This document shows, in pieces, positions 35,720-47,457 of a stretch of DNA of 64,000 nucleotides. Source of the DNA: Maratus speciosus (taxonomy: Eukaryota > Arthropoda > Arachnida > Araneae > Salticidae); assembly GCA_963932465.1 (NCBI GenBank), contig OZ010790.1, positions 346,295,087 through 346,359,086 on the forward strand, read 5' to 3'. The notes beneath the pieces are model-generated. The model saw nothing but the letters and a program-made list of their open reading frames with translations. It was not told where the DNA came from and did no database searches. Position 1 is the stretch's first letter, and each line of letters starts with the position of its first letter. A program made the position numbers and the translations under genes.

Positions 35720-37220
35720 TCATCTAAGTGGTGTATCTCTCTTCACAGGCGCGAATCAAAGGAAGGGGGGGAATCGCCCCGATCGCCCCCCTCCCTTGGA
35801 TCAAAAAATATAAATCCACCGATTATCGCGAATTTGGACAAATGGTCGCCGAAAAAAATTAATTTCGTCAATCGTTCGCAGGATCGCAAAAACGCGAATT
35901 TCGTCAAAGGATCGCGCAAAAACACAAATTTCGTCAAAGAAGCGCGGAAAACCGCAAATTTCGTGAAAAGATCGCAGAAAAAACGAAAATTCCGTCAAAG
36001 GATCGCAGAAAAAATTGCGAATTTCGCCAAACAATTGCGGAAAAAATGCTAATTTCGTCAAAGAATCGCGAAAAAACTATGAATTTCGTCAACAGATCTT
36101 GGAAAAAATGTGAATTTCGTCAAAGAATCGCGAAAAAAATAGACGAATTTCATCAAAGGGCCGCGGAAAAAACTCACAGTTGGCACAAGGAGGAAATTCC
36201 CCTAGGCGTGCACCCACGGAGGGGGGATCGATCTGGACGTCTCTCCCCAAGGTATAAATCCAACGCTTTTAACGGCACTTTTCGCGGAACAGACAGACAA
36301 GCAAACGAAAACCAAATACTTTTGGGTGTCAATGGTAAAACCTCACTGACGTTTCGGCAATTAGTGAACAAAAAAGGATTATGTTCTGTCAAAAGGCATA
36401 TGGCGCCATAATTGTTTACACTGTGAGTTGAGGTTGGGGACGATGTCACTTCGTGTACCTTCTGTTGAATTTCTACAACAGAAATTGACAACGTTATACG
36501 GATCTTTTTAAAGTGTTGAAACTTTTTCGTACGTTCAAAGAAGCTGCAATTCTAATTTCTGTATAACGATATTTTTGAGGAGTTTATTGTTTGAGAAAAG
36601 AATGGGATTCATAGCAATTTCCAAAGAAAGAAAGAAACAAGAAAAAGAAAGGTCCTTTGAAAAATTCAAGCATCTTAATGTTTACTGAAGAAAGCCACTA
36701 ATGTGTAAAAAATGTACTGTTATTGCCACCCACATTGGTAATCAAAGGGTATTTGATGAATGAACAAAAAAGGATTATGTCCTAATCCTAATCAATTAAA
36801 AGCTAAAATGCGTATGGTGTGTTGATTTCTTAAAAACCAACTTGGTAAATTTGTTCTTCTCTTCTTTACCCCGATCAAACCCCCAAACCCCCATGGATGC
36901 GCGCCTAGGGGAATCTCCTCCCGGTACTAATTGCACGTTATTTCTGCGGTCCTTTGACGAAATTCGCGTTTTTCCAGTGATTCTTTGGCGAAATTCGTAT
37001 ATTTTTTTCGCGATTCTCTGAAGAAATTCGCATTTTTTCAGAGATCTATTGAGAAAATTAGTGTTTTTTTGCGCGATTCTTTCTCGTAATTTGCGTTTTT
37101 TCCGCAATTGTTTGGCGAAATTCCCGTTTTTCCTGCGATCCTTTGACGAAATTCACGTTTTTTTCTGCGATCCTTTGACGAAACTTGTGTTTTTTCGTGG
37201 TCCTTTGACGAAATGATGAA
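35720..37220. repeat. 30-bp minisatellite arranged as an inverted pair
   Basis: The left array (about 35850-36180) has about ten units of 30 bp built around GAATTTCGTCAAAGGATCGC. The right array (about 36945-37215) has about nine inverted units around CCTTTGACGAAATTCGCG. Just inside the arrays, GAGGAAATTCCCCTAGGCGT near 36191 is mirrored near 36900-36920, so the two arrays are arms of one inverted structure with a spacer of about 0.6 kb. The spacer repeats GAACAAAAAAGGATTATGT near 36367 and 36761. Because 30 is a multiple of three, frames stay open through the arrays. Confidence 0.8.
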
Positions 37221-39298
37221 ATGCTAAAATCATTTGAAACAATCCGACGCGGATTATAGTTAGAAGAAAATACGCATGAAGGGGTTTTTGGTGCATTGCA
37301 AAGATGCGAGACGGATTATGGGAGAAAGCACTTTTTAAAAGAAAAAACTCAGACAAAATTAACAGAGCTTTTCAGAACCTAAATTTAAGGACGCATATGT
37401 TAATGTATGGTTAAAATTATTTGTTATAATAATAATAAATACGATAAGGTATTAAAATTCGTTAATTTTAAGGTAAAGCTATTTACTTTAAACAGAAAAT
37501 ACAGTGTATTCCCGGACAATGTTTTGTTTTCCTTGCAGATTTCAAAGATTTAAAGACAGAAAAAATGAATTGATGACGGATATTGGTGGTTAAAATAAAT
37601 AAAACAAATCGATATAATTTATAAAAAACATGTGATTAATTACTTTTAGTAAAAATATTTAATGTTTATGAATTTAAAACCTGTTTTATGTAGTTTAAAG
37701 TATTTTAAAAGGTGAATCTCTATTTAACGAATTTTCCATATAACGAACTTTTTTCCGGGATTTAGCGACTTCGTTAAATAGAGGTTCGACTGTACTATCT
37801 GTCGTCAGTGTTTTATTATTAGTGTCTGAGAAAACAATTGTATATTGTATATAAAAAATTTACATAAAAAACAATGTACATAAAAAACAATGTACATAAA
37901 AAAATACTATAAATATTAATTATATTTATAGTAGTAATGAAACTGGCAAATTTGCAGAGCAAGGACGTAAGTTCTGCAGTTTTATTTTGAAATCATTTTA
38001 GTATTTAAATCATCAGCCCGCAGTTTTATTTCTTTCATATTTGCATTATTAATAACTATAAGTAATATAGTTTTAGGAAATGTAGTTCTTAAGAATCGTA
38101 ACGGGAAATAAAAAAGTACTTTTTTCTGTTTTTTTCTTTTTATCCCCCCATTAATTAACCACCCTAAACCCTCCATTGTCTCAATGAACTGATAACTGCA
38201 ATTCTCTGAAATTCAGTATCCTAAATCTTCTATAAAAAAAAAAAATTTAAATATTGATTTTGTGATAATAACAATAACTACACTTTGAACAATTCATTAT
38301 TCTCAGAAATATTTTTAAAATTATTGATATATATTTTATAAATTATTGATATCTTAATTGACATGACCCTCGCTAGGGGGGGGGGGGATTCCAAAAACTT
38401 TCCGGAATGTTGTTACACTTGGTAAATTTGTTTAACATTTTAATAAAACTATAATGCACTTTATGTTTCTAATAGCCGTGGCGAAAGTTACAAATCTAAT
38501 TGGAATATTATTAAACTTTTTACAAATAAGAACTACATTATATTTTCTAATTGTGGTAATGTGACAAAATTATAAAACTAGTTCACTAGTTGGCAAATAC
38601 TGAAATTTGACTGGGCAATTTAAGGTCCTCTACCCCCCCCCCCCCCCTGAATAAAAAGTCTTACTGAGCCCTGTTAATTGTTACATGCATTTAAAAATAT
38701 CTACTTTGTTTCATCATGCTTTCATTAAGTTCTAGTTCTAAATACAATCCTAAAACAATTATCGATTACTTTTTGTAGGATGTTCGTTATTGGGATAGTA
38801 GGCGTCCATCATGAAGATAGATTTAGATTCTAAATTCTGTCTTCATGGTGTCCATTATTGGAATTTTGGGTGTTTTGATTTATTTCAATACTTCAGTTAT
38901 TACAATTAAATTTTGATGCAAATAAAAAATGTGACTATGAGATTCGTAAAATATTGTATAATATAAAAAATATTAATATAATATTCAAGAAAACTGGAAT
39001 ACAATAATTATAACTAATAACTAGAAAATATTTTTAAAAGAAATTTCGTAAAAGCGTCCATTACGGGCACGTTTACTCTATAAAATCTATGTTTTCCTTT
39101 CCCATACCCATGATAACGCACAAATTTTTTGCGGTTTTACACTATTACGATTTTAGAATAAAAGTTTATATATTTTTTTATCCTCGTTTCTAAACAAAAT
39201 CAGACTTTGATAAACAAGAAATGTAATAGAATATTTTAAAAGAATACTCTGAACATAATGTTACGTTCTTATTTTACATTTCTTTTCAGCTTACTGAA
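37221..39298. other. Intergenic sequence upstream of the tRNA gene
   Basis: A pogo/Tigger-like tip, AGGTTCGACTGTA, ends near 37795 with related text ATTTAACGAA before it, but no partner end was confirmed. A 16-bp unit (ACATAAAAAACAATGT) is repeated near 37861-37895. G and C tracts lie near 38377 and 38633. A short inverted repeat around 38812-38855 mirrors ATGAAGATAGA against TCTGTCTTCAT. No protein gene was seen. Confidence 0.45.
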
Positions 39299-39389
39299 TC
39301 CCCAGTGGCGCAATTGGTTAGCGCACGGTACTTATAGACAGTAGTCGTGAGCAATGCCGGGGTTGTGAGTTCGAGCCTCACCTGGGGAA
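39299..39389 (+). tRNA. tRNA-Ile (anticodon UAU) with a 17-base intron
   Basis: The cloverleaf is complete. Acceptor stem TCCCCAG pairs with CTGGGGA. The D arm is GCGCAATTGGTTAGCGC. The anticodon stem CGGTA pairs with TGCCG around the loop CTTATAA, interrupted after position 37 by a 17-base intron (39337-39353). The T arm is GTGAG TTCGAGC CTCAC, and the discriminator base is A (39389). The anticodon TAT is at 39333-39335. A T-rich stretch (TTCTTTTT) right after the gene is a good RNA polymerase III terminator. The A box (GGCGCAATTGGTTAGC-like) and B box (GAGTTCGAGCC-like) are intact. Introns in this tRNA are the rule in animals, which supports a functional gene rather than a SINE relic. Confidence 0.97.
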
Positions 39390-39390
39390 A

Positions 39391-39398
39391 TTCTTTTT
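39391..39398 (+). terminator. RNA polymerase III terminator of the tRNA gene
   Basis: A run of T (TTCTTTTT) begins two bases after the mature 3' end, as expected for Pol III termination. Confidence 0.75.
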
Positions 39399-41327
39399 AG
39401 ATTTCGGAAAATTATGCATTACAAAACGGGAAAGTCGAATGACAAAAATGTAAATTTCTTACGGAAGAAGTGTTGATGCTTTATTGAATAATGAAATTCA
39501 GTTGTGTTGTGTAATTTGTATCACGTAATGAATATGGTATAATATAATATTTTAAAAACCTGGTAGCGATTCCCCGCGATCGCGAAATCTCACGTTAACC
39601 TACTAAGAAACATTACTCATTACCCAATATCGAAATGCAGAAGTGGTGTAATTAATTTCTTACCTTTTAAGTATTTAAGAACCGAAAAAAATAGCCTTTG
39701 TGAAAATTTCGAAACTAATTGCATTTTTTAAAATACTTAAAATGAAGGAAAATAATTTTTGAAAACGCACTACGTCAGCATCTGACATCTACTTTCTGAT
39801 GGTGAAAACCATTTTTCAGTATTTTTGTTAGTTAATGAGTAATCTGCGAATTACATTTTTCCATAGGTTAACATGGGTTTTCGCGATCGGAGAGAGAAAA
39901 ACCGATATCGCCGATTCATTAAATAATATTGTTAAAAATAAAGTAAACAAAGGATAAAACTGATTTCCATATGTCGAAATCTCGACATACATAATTTGTC
40001 TTCGTGAAAATAAAACGATTACAAAAATTTCTGACAAAAATAAAATGTTTCGCTATTTAGAACGTATGAATCATCAGGCAATAAATTTTAAAGCATCAGA
40101 AATAGATAAAAGGTTTAAGATGGTTTGATCTCTTATTTGAAATTACCTCTATGATATATTTTTAGGTCTTAAAAACAACCCTTTCTTAAAAAGTGTTAAA
40201 GGAAGAGGCTTTAAGAGAGAGGATTTAAATATTATAATAATACAAATCTGTTTTAATATTTTTCTTAGTTATAATATAAATTCCTCATATTGATATAATT
40301 TATTATAATATTACAATAAAAATATTAATGATTATATGTAATAACTAAATATCCATAGGAAGATTTATAATTAATAAGCACATTGCCTAGTAATGGAATT
40401 AATAATTCCATAAATGGAAACTAGCTGAAAATCACAAACATCTAATTAATAAATGTATCATATTATATAATTCGCAAAAATATAAATAGATATGTAAAAA
40501 AATACAGTATGCTCAATTCTTGAATCAGTATATCATTTAAATATTTACTTATTTTTACCTGTTAATTAAAATTTGCTTTTTACTTATTTTGTGTTTATTA
40601 ATAATAGAAAAATGCAAATTCCCTCCCTCTCCTCAAAGTCTCAAAAACTTCTCCCTGTAAAAAATGTCTGAATTCAACTCAACACTGCTAATAAACTGAT
40701 CTAAATTTAGCATTCGGATTTTGTTTTGGGCGAATTTATTCTAGTCTTTTCGTTACTAATGACATCTAACGAATTATCGCCCAAACTACACTTATGATGT
40801 ATTTATCTGACAAAAGATGGCATCATCACACAATCATCAATATTACAACCACAAACCACCAAATGTCTACCGGCGCCATCTCTTGTTATGCCATGACTTT
40901 AAAAAAGGAGAAAATACCTTATTTAATACTAAATTTTTGACGCTTAAATAAAGTAAATTTTTCTATTCAGAAATAGACAAAAAAAGTGTAAAAGTAGGCA
41001 ACTATAGTTTAGCCGCATCGAATTAAGTCCGGCAAGTAAGAGTTGGTTGGGTACAATTCCATGTTAATTCCATTCTACCAATAAGGGTCTAGAATGGTCT
41101 TACATTAGTTATAATATAAATTCCTAATATTGATAAAATTTGTTATAATATATTACAATAAAAATTTAAAGATTATATATAATAACTAAATAACAATAGG
41201 AAGTACAATAGAACCTTGTAACATGTTAAAATTACATATGAATCAAATTAAAAAATAACTAGAAATAAAATTATGGTTACTTTTTAATCCTTTGAAGGGC
41301 GGTGGGATATATTTTAGGAACAGATGT
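39399..41327. other. AT-rich intergenic sequence
   Basis: No gene seen. A block near 40265-40330 (TAGTTATAATATAAATTCCT and on) is repeated near 41107-41175, a direct duplication of roughly 75 bp with changes. Otherwise unremarkable. Confidence 0.45.
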
Positions 41328-41531
41328 GTTATTATCCCTCCATCCGCCATCTTGGATTTTTTTGGGGGGGCATGAATTAAAAACTGTTTTTATAATTATT
41401 ATATTCCAGTTTTTTAATATTATATTAATCTATCAACAATATTTAACCATTGGCGACATTTACTACTTGGCTGAAAAGGAGTTTTCACGCAAGAAAAAAA
41501 TCCAAGATGGCGGATGGGGGGATAATAGCAC
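41328..41531. mobile_element. Short TIR MITE with YY1-like motif in both ends
   Basis: The left end contains TTATCCCTCCATCCGCCATC then TTGGATTTTTTT; the right end is its inverse (AAAAAAATCCAAGATGGCGG then ATGGGGGGATAA). The inverted repeats are about 32 bp, with an AT-rich middle of about 135 bp. The core CAAGATGGCGG resembles the YY1 binding site. No coding capacity and no clear target duplication. Confidence 0.75.
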
Positions 41532-41640
41532 ATCTAAGCCAATTAATAACTTAATTTTAAGATATTTTTTTCGTAACCCGCCACAGGTCGCCAGAAAGAC
41601 CAACTGGCTGTGAAGCTGCAACAACAAAATATTTTAAACA

Positions 41641-43233
41641 CTTTGTGGCGACACCATCTTGCGCGGTCAGTAAAACGAGTATCTCGCAGGAAGTGATAGA
41701 GCTAGCCTTTTGCTCGGCACGTAAGATCTCGCTTTCTGACCGTGGGTTCTCCGGTTCGATCCCTATCGGCGTCCATCTCCTGCATTGGTGACCATCATTT
41801 CCTCTCGAGACCAACAGATGGCAGCACTGAAAACACCCCCAGCAGAAAAAAGCCTGTGAAACGCTCACAGCACGTAAAGCCTACCTATGACAACTCTCAT
41901 AGCACGAAGCCTGTCACGTCGCGCATCTTCGGGGGCACACACTAGAGGTAGAGGTCTGCACGGGCCGAAATTTCCAGGCCCGGGCCCGGCCCGACTCATC
42001 GAAATAAAATTTGGCCCGATAAAAAAATTAAAAGTTCGGCCCGTAGAAAAAATAATATTGAGCCGGCCCGGTAAAAAAGTTAAAAGTTCGGGCCCGGCCC
42101 GAATGAATTTTTACAAAAAATTGCTTTTTACGTTAATTTGGTTAAAGATTTGTCTCGTACGAGGAAGCTCTGACCAAAAATATTTATCTTAACTCTTTTT
42201 TCTCATGTTTATAATCTTCATTTTTATAGAAGTGCCGCAGGCTGCGATATTTATTTTTTTAGCGAATCTCTATTTCTTGTATGTAAATATTTCAGTTATC
42301 ATTAATATTGTTAATCCATATTCCATGGATTAATCCCATGGGCTATGATGATTCCATGGGCTAAAAATCTGAAAAATGCTTTACAGTAAAATCTTCTAAG
42401 ACGGAATTGCATAGAAAAGGGGAAAAAATGCGTTATAGAAAAGTTCCCTTCTTAGCAAGTGTAAATGTATCATATATACTTTTCTTACGTATTAGTATTT
42501 TAATTTTGCATGGATCAACACGTTGTCAGTTTAAATATGGGGTTCCGTCATAGGCAGGTTCCTTTTCACACGTTTTACTATATTTTAATTTAGCTAAATT
42601 TTAATAAGCATAGAAATCTACTATTCTTTAAAAGGAATAAATTTTAATATTTAAGTGTAGAATAATGGCAATTTAAAAATGTATGCATTTTTTGCAAAAA
42701 TTTTTGGACCAGGCCTAATTTAACTGATCTTTCAATGGATCTGGCCAAGCTGAGACAATGATTTTCATACGGGCTGGGTCAAAACTAGGACTGAAAAGTT
42801 TGGGCCGTGAAGACTAGGAATGAAACCCGGCTCTGTACGGGAAAAATAAGTTAGGCCCGTCCCGGCCCGAGCCTTCAGAAAAAAGTATGTCCCGGGCCCG
42901 GATCGAGCCTTCAGAAATAAAGTACGGCCCGGCCCGAGTGCCGTGAATGAAAATCGGCCCGAGTCCGGCCCGCCGGCCGGGCTCGGGCTTCGGGCCGGCC
43001 CGTGCAGATCTCTAGCACATACATGTGCACGACAGCATCACTCTGGCAACCGCCAGCGCAACATGAGTGCACATCGCTCGTACAACATCAACGAGATGTT
43101 GTTCTTACTGGGGGTGAAGTACTGTGGCGACACCATCTTGCGCGGTCAGTAAAACGAGTATCTCGCAGGAAGCGATAGAGCTAGCCTTTTGCCCGGCACG
43201 CAAGATCTCGCTTTCTGACCGTGGGTTCTCCGG
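41641..43233 (+). mobile_element. LTR-like (TRIM-like) relic with direct terminal repeats
   Basis: Two direct copies of about 112 bp, starting TGTGGCGACACCATCTTGCG, lie at 41641-41753 and 43122-43233 with few differences. The second is preceded by CTGGGGGTGAAG, which looks like a polypurine tract, and both copies begin with TG. Without the hAT insertion inside (41943-43014), the internal part is only about 290 bp with no protein, the size class of TRIM elements. The 3' limit of the repeats is uncertain, because the first copy continues into GGTTCGATCCC, a box-B-like sequence, while the second stops. Confidence 0.55.
41943..43014. mobile_element. hAT-like element with GGCCCG-rich ends
   Basis: Ends TAGAGGTCTGCACGGGCC (with a duplicated TAGAGG at the left tip) and, from the right, TAGAGATCTGCACGGGCCGG. 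The flanks GCACACAC (41935-41942) and GCACATAC (43015-43022) form an 8-bp target duplication with one change, as expected for hAT. The outer 150-250 bp on each side are rich in GGCCCG, in strong contrast to the AT-rich middle. No transposase frame. It splits the LTR-like relic. Confidence 0.8.
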
Positions 43234-43785
43234 AAGTTGAAAATATAAAAAAATAAAGAGTGTAATATATTTTTTAAAAATAAGTTTTAATCAGTTAATA
43301 ATTTCATATTAATCCTCTCGCTGCCGTAATTTTGTTTTATCAAAATAGCTTCAAAAATTGCGTATTTATAGAATTTTTATTCTTTTGTCACTGGTTTTTC
43401 AAAACAAAAATCAATTAATAAGGCAAAATTTACAATAAAAAAATAACTTTTGGGAATTCAAAATTAGCAGTCAGATTTTATAGCTATCAGTAAGTTAAAT
43501 AAAGCCATCTAAATAAGTAAGAACAACAACAAAAAAAAAAGAAATACTATTCTAAATTGTTATTTTCAACATTTTAAATATGTTACTAAATTGAAAAAAT
43601 TGTGCTACAAAACACGATTTTCCTTTAATAATCAAAGCCTGATACCTGACTTTTCAGGATCCCAAATTTAAAGTGCATTTTAAAAAAAATGTTGAATTTT
43701 TTAATCAGTGTTTGATTATATAATGATTATAATCAGTGACTTTGGGCTCTTACAGAAGGATAATGTTAAAAACAAAAAATATATA
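43234..43785. other. AT-rich intergenic sequence
   Basis: Nothing recognised. A-rich runs near 43528-43545 and 43680. Borders the second FB1 foldback element. Confidence 0.45.
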
Positions 43786-45880
43786 CAGGGTGTCCACTCT
43801 CAACGGTGTCCAATGGTTGTTCCTAAACCGTTAGTCATACACGTATAGTTCCAATTACAAAAATGTTTTAAATTAGGTAAAGAAATAAGCGATTTGGGGT
43901 CAATAAAAACATTTTTTTTTTTTAAATTACCAAATTTAAATTTTTGTACGATCCCCCGGTCCTATAAGTTATATTTAGTAAAATTTTCCTATTACACTGA
44001 CAAGTAAGACAAAAAAAAAAGTCCCGTTATTCTATGATTAAAATTGACCGAGTAATAACTGTTTAAAGTTGGAACCTATTTTTGCTGCAAATTAGGGGTC
44101 ATTTAAAAATTTAGTAGAAATGTAATTTCGTCAGATATATAAAAAAAATGGGTGAGAGTAAAATTAACATTGCAATATAAATTTGAAATCTCTAATCCTT
44201 TTGACATATTAATGCAAAATATGCAACTTGTAATAAACATATAATAAAAAAAAAAAAACAGAATTTTTGTTAAATAAAATGATGAAAATTAACAGTTTTA
44301 GCTTTTGATAATTGATTCATATGTATTCTGTACCGCTGAATCTGAAATTAATCTTCATTTTTTTACCATCACGTAAAGATTTTTTTGCAATTCCTAAATT
44401 TTAAAGTTAAAAAAAGAAAAAAATTGCGAAAATTTGATACTATAAAATAGATGTCATTGTTGTGTTTTTAACTTTTGATAATTGATTTTTATGTATTTTT
44501 AACCGCTGAATCAGTAAATGACCTTCAGTTTTAACCATCAAGTCAGGATTTTTCGCAAATTGTAAATTTCACAGTTAAAATATTCAAAGTTAAAATTGAA
44601 CCTCCTTCCCCACCTCATCGGATCCCTCAGTTGTTTAGCTGTAAGAATCCCAGTAGAAGCCAAAAAATAGAATGAATTATTGAATAAAATAAAATTAAAT
44701 TAAATTAAATTAAATTAAAAAAGTTTTTCACCTGTTTTATAGTATTTTTTTTAACTTTGATATTTACGATTTGCAAAAAAATATTCTAACATGATGATTA
44801 AAAATGAAAGTTATTTTCGGATTCAGCGCTACAAAATACACAAGAATCAATTATCAAAAGCTAAAAATAGCGTAAAAATCAATTATAAAAAGTTAAAAAA
44901 TACAGTCATCTTCTCTATTTTATAGTATCCGATTTTTGTTGTTTTTTAACTTTGACAATTTATGATTTGCGAAAAATCCTGACATGGTGGTTAAAAATTA
45001 AGATAATTTTCGGATTCAGTGCTAAAAAAGTACACAAAAGTTAAAAAACACACCCACCGTAGTCTTGTGTTATCTAATCTAAAATTTGTTCTTAAACTTC
45101 TTGGCGGTAATCTATCCGAAATTTTTTGTGTTATCCTGTAAAATAAGTACGTATAAATAGTAACCAGCGAAAATCTTAATATTAGATTGTTATCGGATTA
45201 ACGTCAGTATGTAAAATTTAATCTCGATCGGATATTTCAAAGTGAGTTAAATTTCGAGTACAAATTTTGAACTGGAAAAACATATATACGATCGTTGAAG
45301 TAAAAAAAAAAAAAAAAAAAAACCTTATAAAAATAAGATAATTTTTGCTAAAAGAGATCACGAAAGAAACAGTCTCAAATCCTTACAAAATAAAATATAT
45401 GTTAAAATACAATGATTTTAGTCAATCTGAAATTTAATAAAAGTTAACTCAATGCTTGTACGATTTTCTTCAAATCGCAGATACACATGAAATAAGTTCT
45501 TCAAATACTTTAAGCACTTGATATATGATCCCTCAAAGCATCGCTGAACTCATCAGTGTTCATATGCAGAAAAAAGTGGTATAAATTTAAAGTTTCATAA
45601 CTCAGTCAATTTCAGTGTTATATGAACGGGACATTTTTTTTTTTTTTGTCTTACTTGTCAGTGTAATAGGAAAAGTTTACTAAATATAACTTACAGGACC
45701 GGGGACCGTATAAAAATTTTAATTTCGTAATTTTTTAAGAATTGTTTTTATTGACTCAAATCGCTTTTTAAATATTTCTTTACCTCATTTAAAACAATTT
45801 TGTAATTGGAACTATATGCCTATGACTAATGGTTTAGGAATTAGCCATTGGACATCGTTGAGAGTGGACACCCTGTCCTG
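43786..45880. mobile_element. Foldback DNA element FB1, copy 2 (Tc1/mariner-like tips)
   Basis: The left tip CAGGGTGTCCACTCTCAACG is mirrored by GAGAGTGGACACCCTG near 45861-45875; TA lies at 43784-43785 and 45881-45882 (a 5-base extra CAGGA is present at the right tip). Inner blocks such as CCCGGTCCTATAAGTTATAT near 43956 and GACCGAGTAATAACTGTTTA near 44046 match the copy at 1927-3711 closely. The middle contains several inverted copies of the AGCGCTNNAAAATACA / CTGAATC block (44330, 44510, 44820, 45010). No transposase frame. Confidence 0.82.
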
Positions 45881-45882
45881 TA

Positions 45883-47457
45883 TATTAATATAAAACAGTA
45901 TTTGTAGGTTCCAACATGTAATTTATATAAAGCAGTATTTGCACGTTTCTACATGTATTTTAGACATCAAAAGATATTTAATTTTTTGTGTCTGTAGGAA
46001 GAGGGCCCCGAATAAGCACCAGAACCTCAGTTCACACAATGGCTTGACCAGGCCCAGTTAATAATACAATATTTTTAATTTAGCGAAGAAAAAACTACAA
46101 CGAATTCAAGGAATACAATAATGAATTTTCCACTTTTTTTCACAATGCCATACAAATATATTTCTTTTAAAAAATGAAACATATCGCTATTAAAAACTTA
46201 TGAAACAAAACTGATTTATTCAAAATATTATTGGTTTTGTTGTAAGGTTTTATTGGTCTTAAGAGTAAACGCAAGTAAATATTATATGAATGCCAATATT
46301 TATGTTGTGGCTGGAGACAGGTTGAACACAGCAAATCATATCACTCCAATCAGAGGCGTTTCTTTGGCAAAGGTTAAATACCTTTAAGAACAACAGAAAA
46401 TTGGGAGAAACAAACTTTAAAAGAGTATGGGTGGGAACAAAGTGGAAAATGGATTAGTTTCTGGCCGAAAGCAGGAGAATTTGTTTCTGTATGCTATATT
46501 TAGATTGAAAAGAATAACTTCTTTTTTTCAGATGAAAGTTTTTATAGGTTTTTAAAACTGGATGGAATGTACTGATATGTAAAAAAAAAAAACAGATAAC
46601 ACTAGAGAGTGTGTGTGTGTGGGGGGGGGGGGGGGGGGGGAATTCTGTTTTGTACAAAAATAGTAGCCGGAATTGGAAAAGTAAATTTCTAGTTTATAAA
46701 TATAGTCATTTTTGGAGAGTTCTAGGCTAAACTAGCGGCCATATTCTCCTGATGTTGAAAACAGACACTTTAAATAACCTTTTAGTAGCAAAGGCAACAC
46801 TGCAATTTGTTAATTTTTTATGAATGTTTGAAATGTAAACAGACTTATGGAACACCCTGTATATATAAAATAATTCACAGGGATAAAAACTACAAAAATG
46901 TCAAGAGAAAAGTGTAGACAAATTAAGCACAACTTAACATTTTCCGAATGTCATTATTTATATAAACTGGGAAGTAAAGTCCATCATAATTTATTAGGGC
47001 CTACTGTAAGACACCCCCCCCCCCCCATATTTGCAGAGAATAAAAAGAATAGGTATTTAGTGTGGTATATTTCTCAGATTTTTTGACTAAATGTGTTAAC
47101 AAATAAAATGTTGTGTGGAAATATCCTCGGAATAACAAAACATCACGAGAAAAGTCAAAAAGTAATATAAGACATTAACTACTTATATAATAAATCAATG
47201 TCTTTAACTACATAAGACTATTTTAAAATAGCCTTTCAGAAATGATAATTTCTGTTTAATAACATTAAAATATTCTGATCAAAATCAAATAACCATGATT
47301 AAAAATTTTACACTTTTTTAGCTAAATTTTTCTGTTTTTTAAATACTGTATTATCAAAAAAGTTTTTCACATTACTATCCATAATAGAAGAGCCTGAAAT
47401 TCAAGGCGGGAAAGCAACTTCATGCCTAAAACTTTGAAATTCCACCACATTTTGTTT
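45883..47457. other. Intergenic sequence with GT and G tracts
   Basis: GT microsatellite and a 20-base G tract at 46610-46640; C tract near 47014-47026. A tip-like ACACCCTGTATATAT near 46851 could be the end of another Tc1/mariner-like element; its partner was not found. No gene seen. Confidence 0.45.

Noticed and set aside
35717..36411. Lys/Asn-rich frames of 111 and 121 residues as a repeat protein gene
   Set aside because: They follow from a 30-bp minisatellite whose length is a multiple of three; both strands are open and there is no start or splice context.
46851..46866. ACACCCTGTATATAT as the end of a third FB1 foldback element
   Set aside because: Only a few bases match and no partner end or internal block was found nearby.
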